Assembly: GCA_019118925.1 (NCBI GenBank)
Contig: DWYC01000094.1
Location: 1-41,673, forward strand
Length of the DNA: 41,673 nucleotides
From: Candidatus Flavonifractor intestinipullorum
Lineage (GTDB): Bacteria > Bacillota > Clostridia > Oscillospirales > Oscillospiraceae
Direction of reading: 5' to 3'
Position 1 is the first letter of the stretch; each line of letters starts with the position of its first letter. Below the pieces are notes generated by a model. The model worked only from the letters and a program-made list of their open reading frames with translations. It did no database searches and was not told the origin of the DNA. This document shows, piece by piece, positions 40,010 through 41,673 of this stretch. The position numbers and the translations under genes are program-made.

Positions 40010-41329
40010 TCAGGATACGTTTCCCCGCAGCGGGGCTCCCCCCTGCTCGGCGCGCAGCGCAGCGCCGCCCAGCCGGGGCCGCTCGGTCCGCTTGGAGTCG
40101 TGCTCCACCTTGGGAGGCACGTGGTCCCGCACACTCTCCGGGGTGATGGTCACCTTGGAGATGGTGGGGTCGGAGGGCACGTCGTACATGACCTGGGTCA
40201 TGACCTCCTCCAGCACCGCCCGCAGGCCGCGGGCGCCGATGCCCCGGGCGATGGCCTGGTCGGCCGCGGCCTCCAGCGCCTGGGGTTCAAATTCCAGATC
40301 CACCATGTCGTACTCCAGAAGCTTCTGGTACTGTTTGACCAGAGCGTTCTTGGGCTGGGTGAGAATCTGCACGAGCTGCCCCTTGTCCAGGGCCTTCAGC
40401 GCCGTAATCACCGGCAGACGGCCCACCAGCTCGGGAATAATGCCGAATTTCAGCAGGTCATGGGGCTGGACCTCTTTATAGATCGCGGCGGTCTCCTGCT
40501 CCGCCTTGGTGCGGATGTCGGCCCCAAAGCCGATGCTCTTCTGATCCAGACGGCGCTCGATGATCTTCTCGATCCCGTCGAACGCGCCGCCGCAGATAAA
40601 GAGGATATTCTTGGTGTCGATTTGAATAAACTCCTGGTGCGGGTGCTTCCGGCCGCCCTGGGGCGGGACGTTGGCTACGGTGCCCTCCAGAATTTTCAAC
40701 AGAGCCTGCTGCACGCCCTCGCCCGACACATCCCGGGTGATGGAGGTGTTTTCGCTCTTGCGGGCGATCTTGTCGATCTCGTCCACGTAGATAATGCCCC
40801 GCTCGGCCAGCTCGATGTCGTAATCGGCGGCCTGAACCAGGCGCAGAAGGATGTTCTCCACGTCGTCGCCCACGTAACCGGCCTCGGTGAGGGTGGTGGC
40901 GTCGGCGATGGCGAAGGGGACCTTCAAGATCCGGGCCAGGGTCTGGGCGAAGAGGGTCTTGCCGCTGCCCGTGGGCCCGATAAGGAGAATGTTGCTCTTC
41001 TGGAGCTCCACATCGTCCCCGCCGCCGAAATAGATGCGCTTATAGTGGTTGTACACCGCCACGGAGAGGGCCACCTTGGCCTCCTCCTGGCCGATGATAT
41101 ACTGGTCCAGCACCTCCCGGATCTCCCGGGGCGTGGGAATTACGTCGGGCATATCCAGACTGGTCTGGGGCTCGTCGGCCTCGTAATCCTCGTCCAGGAT
41201 GCTCATGCACAGCTGCACGCACTCGTTGCAGATGTACGCCCCGGGGCCGGCGATGATACGGGCCACCTGCTCCTGATGCTTGCCGCAGAAGGAACAGCGG
41301 ACCGATCTGTGTTCGTCATTTTTTGCCAT
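40010..41329 (-). CDS. clpX: ATP-dependent Clp protease ATP-binding subunit ClpX
   Basis: AAA+ unfoldase for ClpP. The N-terminal zinc-binding domain has Cys12, Cys15, Cys34 and Cys37. Walker A is GPTGSGKT (118-125), with Walker [11 protein letters not shown] and the sensor regions after it. SIGFGAD provides the IGF loop that docks on ClpP. The C-terminal 25 residues after the last conserved helix are basic and variable. Length 439 is close to the norm. ATG at 41329 with GAGG eight bases upstream. Order clpP-clpX-lon-engB. Confidence 0.97.
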   Translation of the reverse strand: MAKNDEHRSVRCSFCGKHQEQVARIIAGPGAYICNECVQLCMSILDEDYEADEPQTSLDMPDVIPTPREIREVLDQYIIGQEEAKVALSVAVYNHYKRIYFGGGDDVELQKSNILLIGPTGSGKTLFAQTLARILKVPFAIADATTLTEAGYVGDDVENILLRLVQAADYDIELAERGIIYVDEIDKIARKSENTSITRDVSGEGVQQALLKILEGTVANVPPQGGRKHPHQEFIQIDTKNILFICGGAFDGIEKIIERRLDQKSIGFGADIRTKAEQETAAIYKEVQPHDLLKFGIIPELVGRLPVITALKALDKGQLVQILTQPKNALVKQYQKLLEYDMVDLEFEPQALEAAADQAIARGIGARGLRAVLEEVMTQVMYDVPSDPTISKVTITPESVRDHVPPKVEHDSKRTERPRLGGAALRAEQGGAPLRGNVS

Positions 41330-41384
41330 GTCGTTAACCTCAAATCTGGGCGCCGGGCGCCCGGTCCAAAGGATGCGTGAAGGA

Positions 41385-41411
41385 GGAGCGGGCGTGTGAA
41401 ACTCCCGCTCC
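41385..41411 (-). repeat. Small hairpin between clpP and clpX
   Basis: GGAGCGGG (41385-41392) and CCCGCTCC (41404-41411) form an 8-bp stem with an 11-base loop, ten bases after the clpP stop. No T-run follows on the minus strand, so it may be an RNA-processing or stability element and not a terminator. The rest of the gap 41330-41420 shows no promoter I can support. Confidence 0.35.
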
Positions 41412-41420
41412 CCCGACCCG

Positions 41421-41673
41421 TTACCGCCGATAGATGACCTGGTCGATCAGGCCGTACTCCTTGGCCTCCTCGGCAGACATGAAGTTGTCCCGCTCACAGT
41501 CCGCGGTGACCACCTCCAGCGGCTTGCCGGTATTGTCGGCCAGAATGCGGTTCATGCGCTTTTTGATGATCTCCAGCCGCTTCAGGTGGATGGCCATATC
41601 GGTGATCTGGCCCTGCGTGCCCGCGGAAGGCTGGTGAATCATGATCTCCGCATTGGGCAGGGCGATGCGCTTG
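41421..41673 (-). CDS. clpP: ATP-dependent Clp protease proteolytic subunit, C-terminal part
   Basis: Only the last 83 residues or so are in the window; the gene starts beyond the right edge. The visible part, [18 protein letters not shown], holds the catalytic His, and [20 protein letters not shown] holds the catalytic Asp; the active serine lies outside. The end ([10 protein letters not shown]) is the normal ClpP C-terminus. It precedes clpX as in most bacteria. Confidence 0.96.
   Translation of the reverse strand, partial: KRIALPNAEIMIHQPSAGTQGQITDMAIHLKRLEIIKKRMNRILADNTGKPLEVVTADCERDNFMSAEEAKEYGLIDQVIYRR

Noticed and set aside
37265-41380. A 1371-codon open frame on the plus strand opposite clpX, lon and engB
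   Set aside because: It is antisense to three certain genes in the high-GC mirror frame, shows low-complexity His/Leu/Gly/Gln composition, no domain and no good ribosome site.
1-41673. Mobile elements, CRISPR arrays, tRNA/rRNA genes, toxin-antitoxin or phage-defence genes
   Set aside because: No transposase, integrase, spaced repeats, tRNA-like cloverleaf or defence-family motifs were seen on either strand.

Overview
This is a high-GC (roughly two-thirds G+C by eye), housekeeping-rich chromosomal window from an endospore-forming Clostridia, most like the Oscillospiraceae (Flavonifractor/Lawsonibacter/Intestinimonas-type). The case rests on a SpoVM peptide, a SipL/DUF3794 protein, GerW/YtfJ, a sporulation-type D-Ala-D-Ala carboxypeptidase, RemA, CdaA/CdaR, a DUF5685 protein and an IspH-S1 fusion, together with classic Firmicutes gene order. 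Every gene I can support lies on the minus strand, so the layout is best read from right to left. I see no tRNA, rRNA, CRISPR array, IS element, prophage or attachment site, and no gene-free stretch longer than about 190 bases.

From right to left: (i) 41673-35369 is a proteostasis block: clpP (partial), clpX, lon, engB, a fumarylacetoacetate-hydrolase-family gene and a site-2-type protease. (ii) 35355-30208 holds scpA, scpB, DUF2953 (ytfI-like), gerW (ytfJ), a dacF/dacB-like carboxypeptidase behind a sigma-F/G-like promoter, a methyltransferase and rluB. (iii) 30176-24661 is one unit with its own promoter and terminator: an RpiR-type regulator, a BaiN/YhiN flavoprotein, cmk, plsC and a fused ispH-S1 gene. 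(iv) 24628-23976 is a single-gene carD unit. (v) 23918-22682 is ispD-ispF with a very strong terminator. (vi) 22627-20732 is a Se/S-carrier-like DUF3343 protein coupled to an EF2568-type cysteine desulfurase, then a small membrane protein.

(vii) 20678-15898 is the c-di-AMP operon: cdaA, cdaR, an RseC-like protein, DUF5685, a J-domain/TPR protein with a cysteine-rich tail, and an integral membrane protein. (viii) 15896-1 is the conserved Firmicutes chain yicC, remA, gmk, rpoZ // priA, def, fmt, (PIG-V-like glycosyltransferase), yugP-like peptidase, rsmB, rlmN, prpC, prkC, rsgA, thiN, a tiny membrane ORF, spoVM, and the start of a SipL-like gene. Compared with the Bacillus subtilis order, coaBC and rpe are missing; a terminator sits where coaBC would be.

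The window is mostly core genome, so there is no obvious exotic system. The most interesting points are: a probable second gene inside ispH-S1 (a full Shine-Dalgarno and in-frame ATG at the domain junction, plus an AT-rich promoter-like island inside ispH); a cysteine-rich RseC/DUF5685/J-domain/membrane module in the c-di-AMP operon; a four-arm, mutually exclusive hairpin set in front of lon; a hairpin leader on the phosphatase/kinase genes; and two short genes (44 and 23 residues, the second being SpoVM) overlapping by ATGA.
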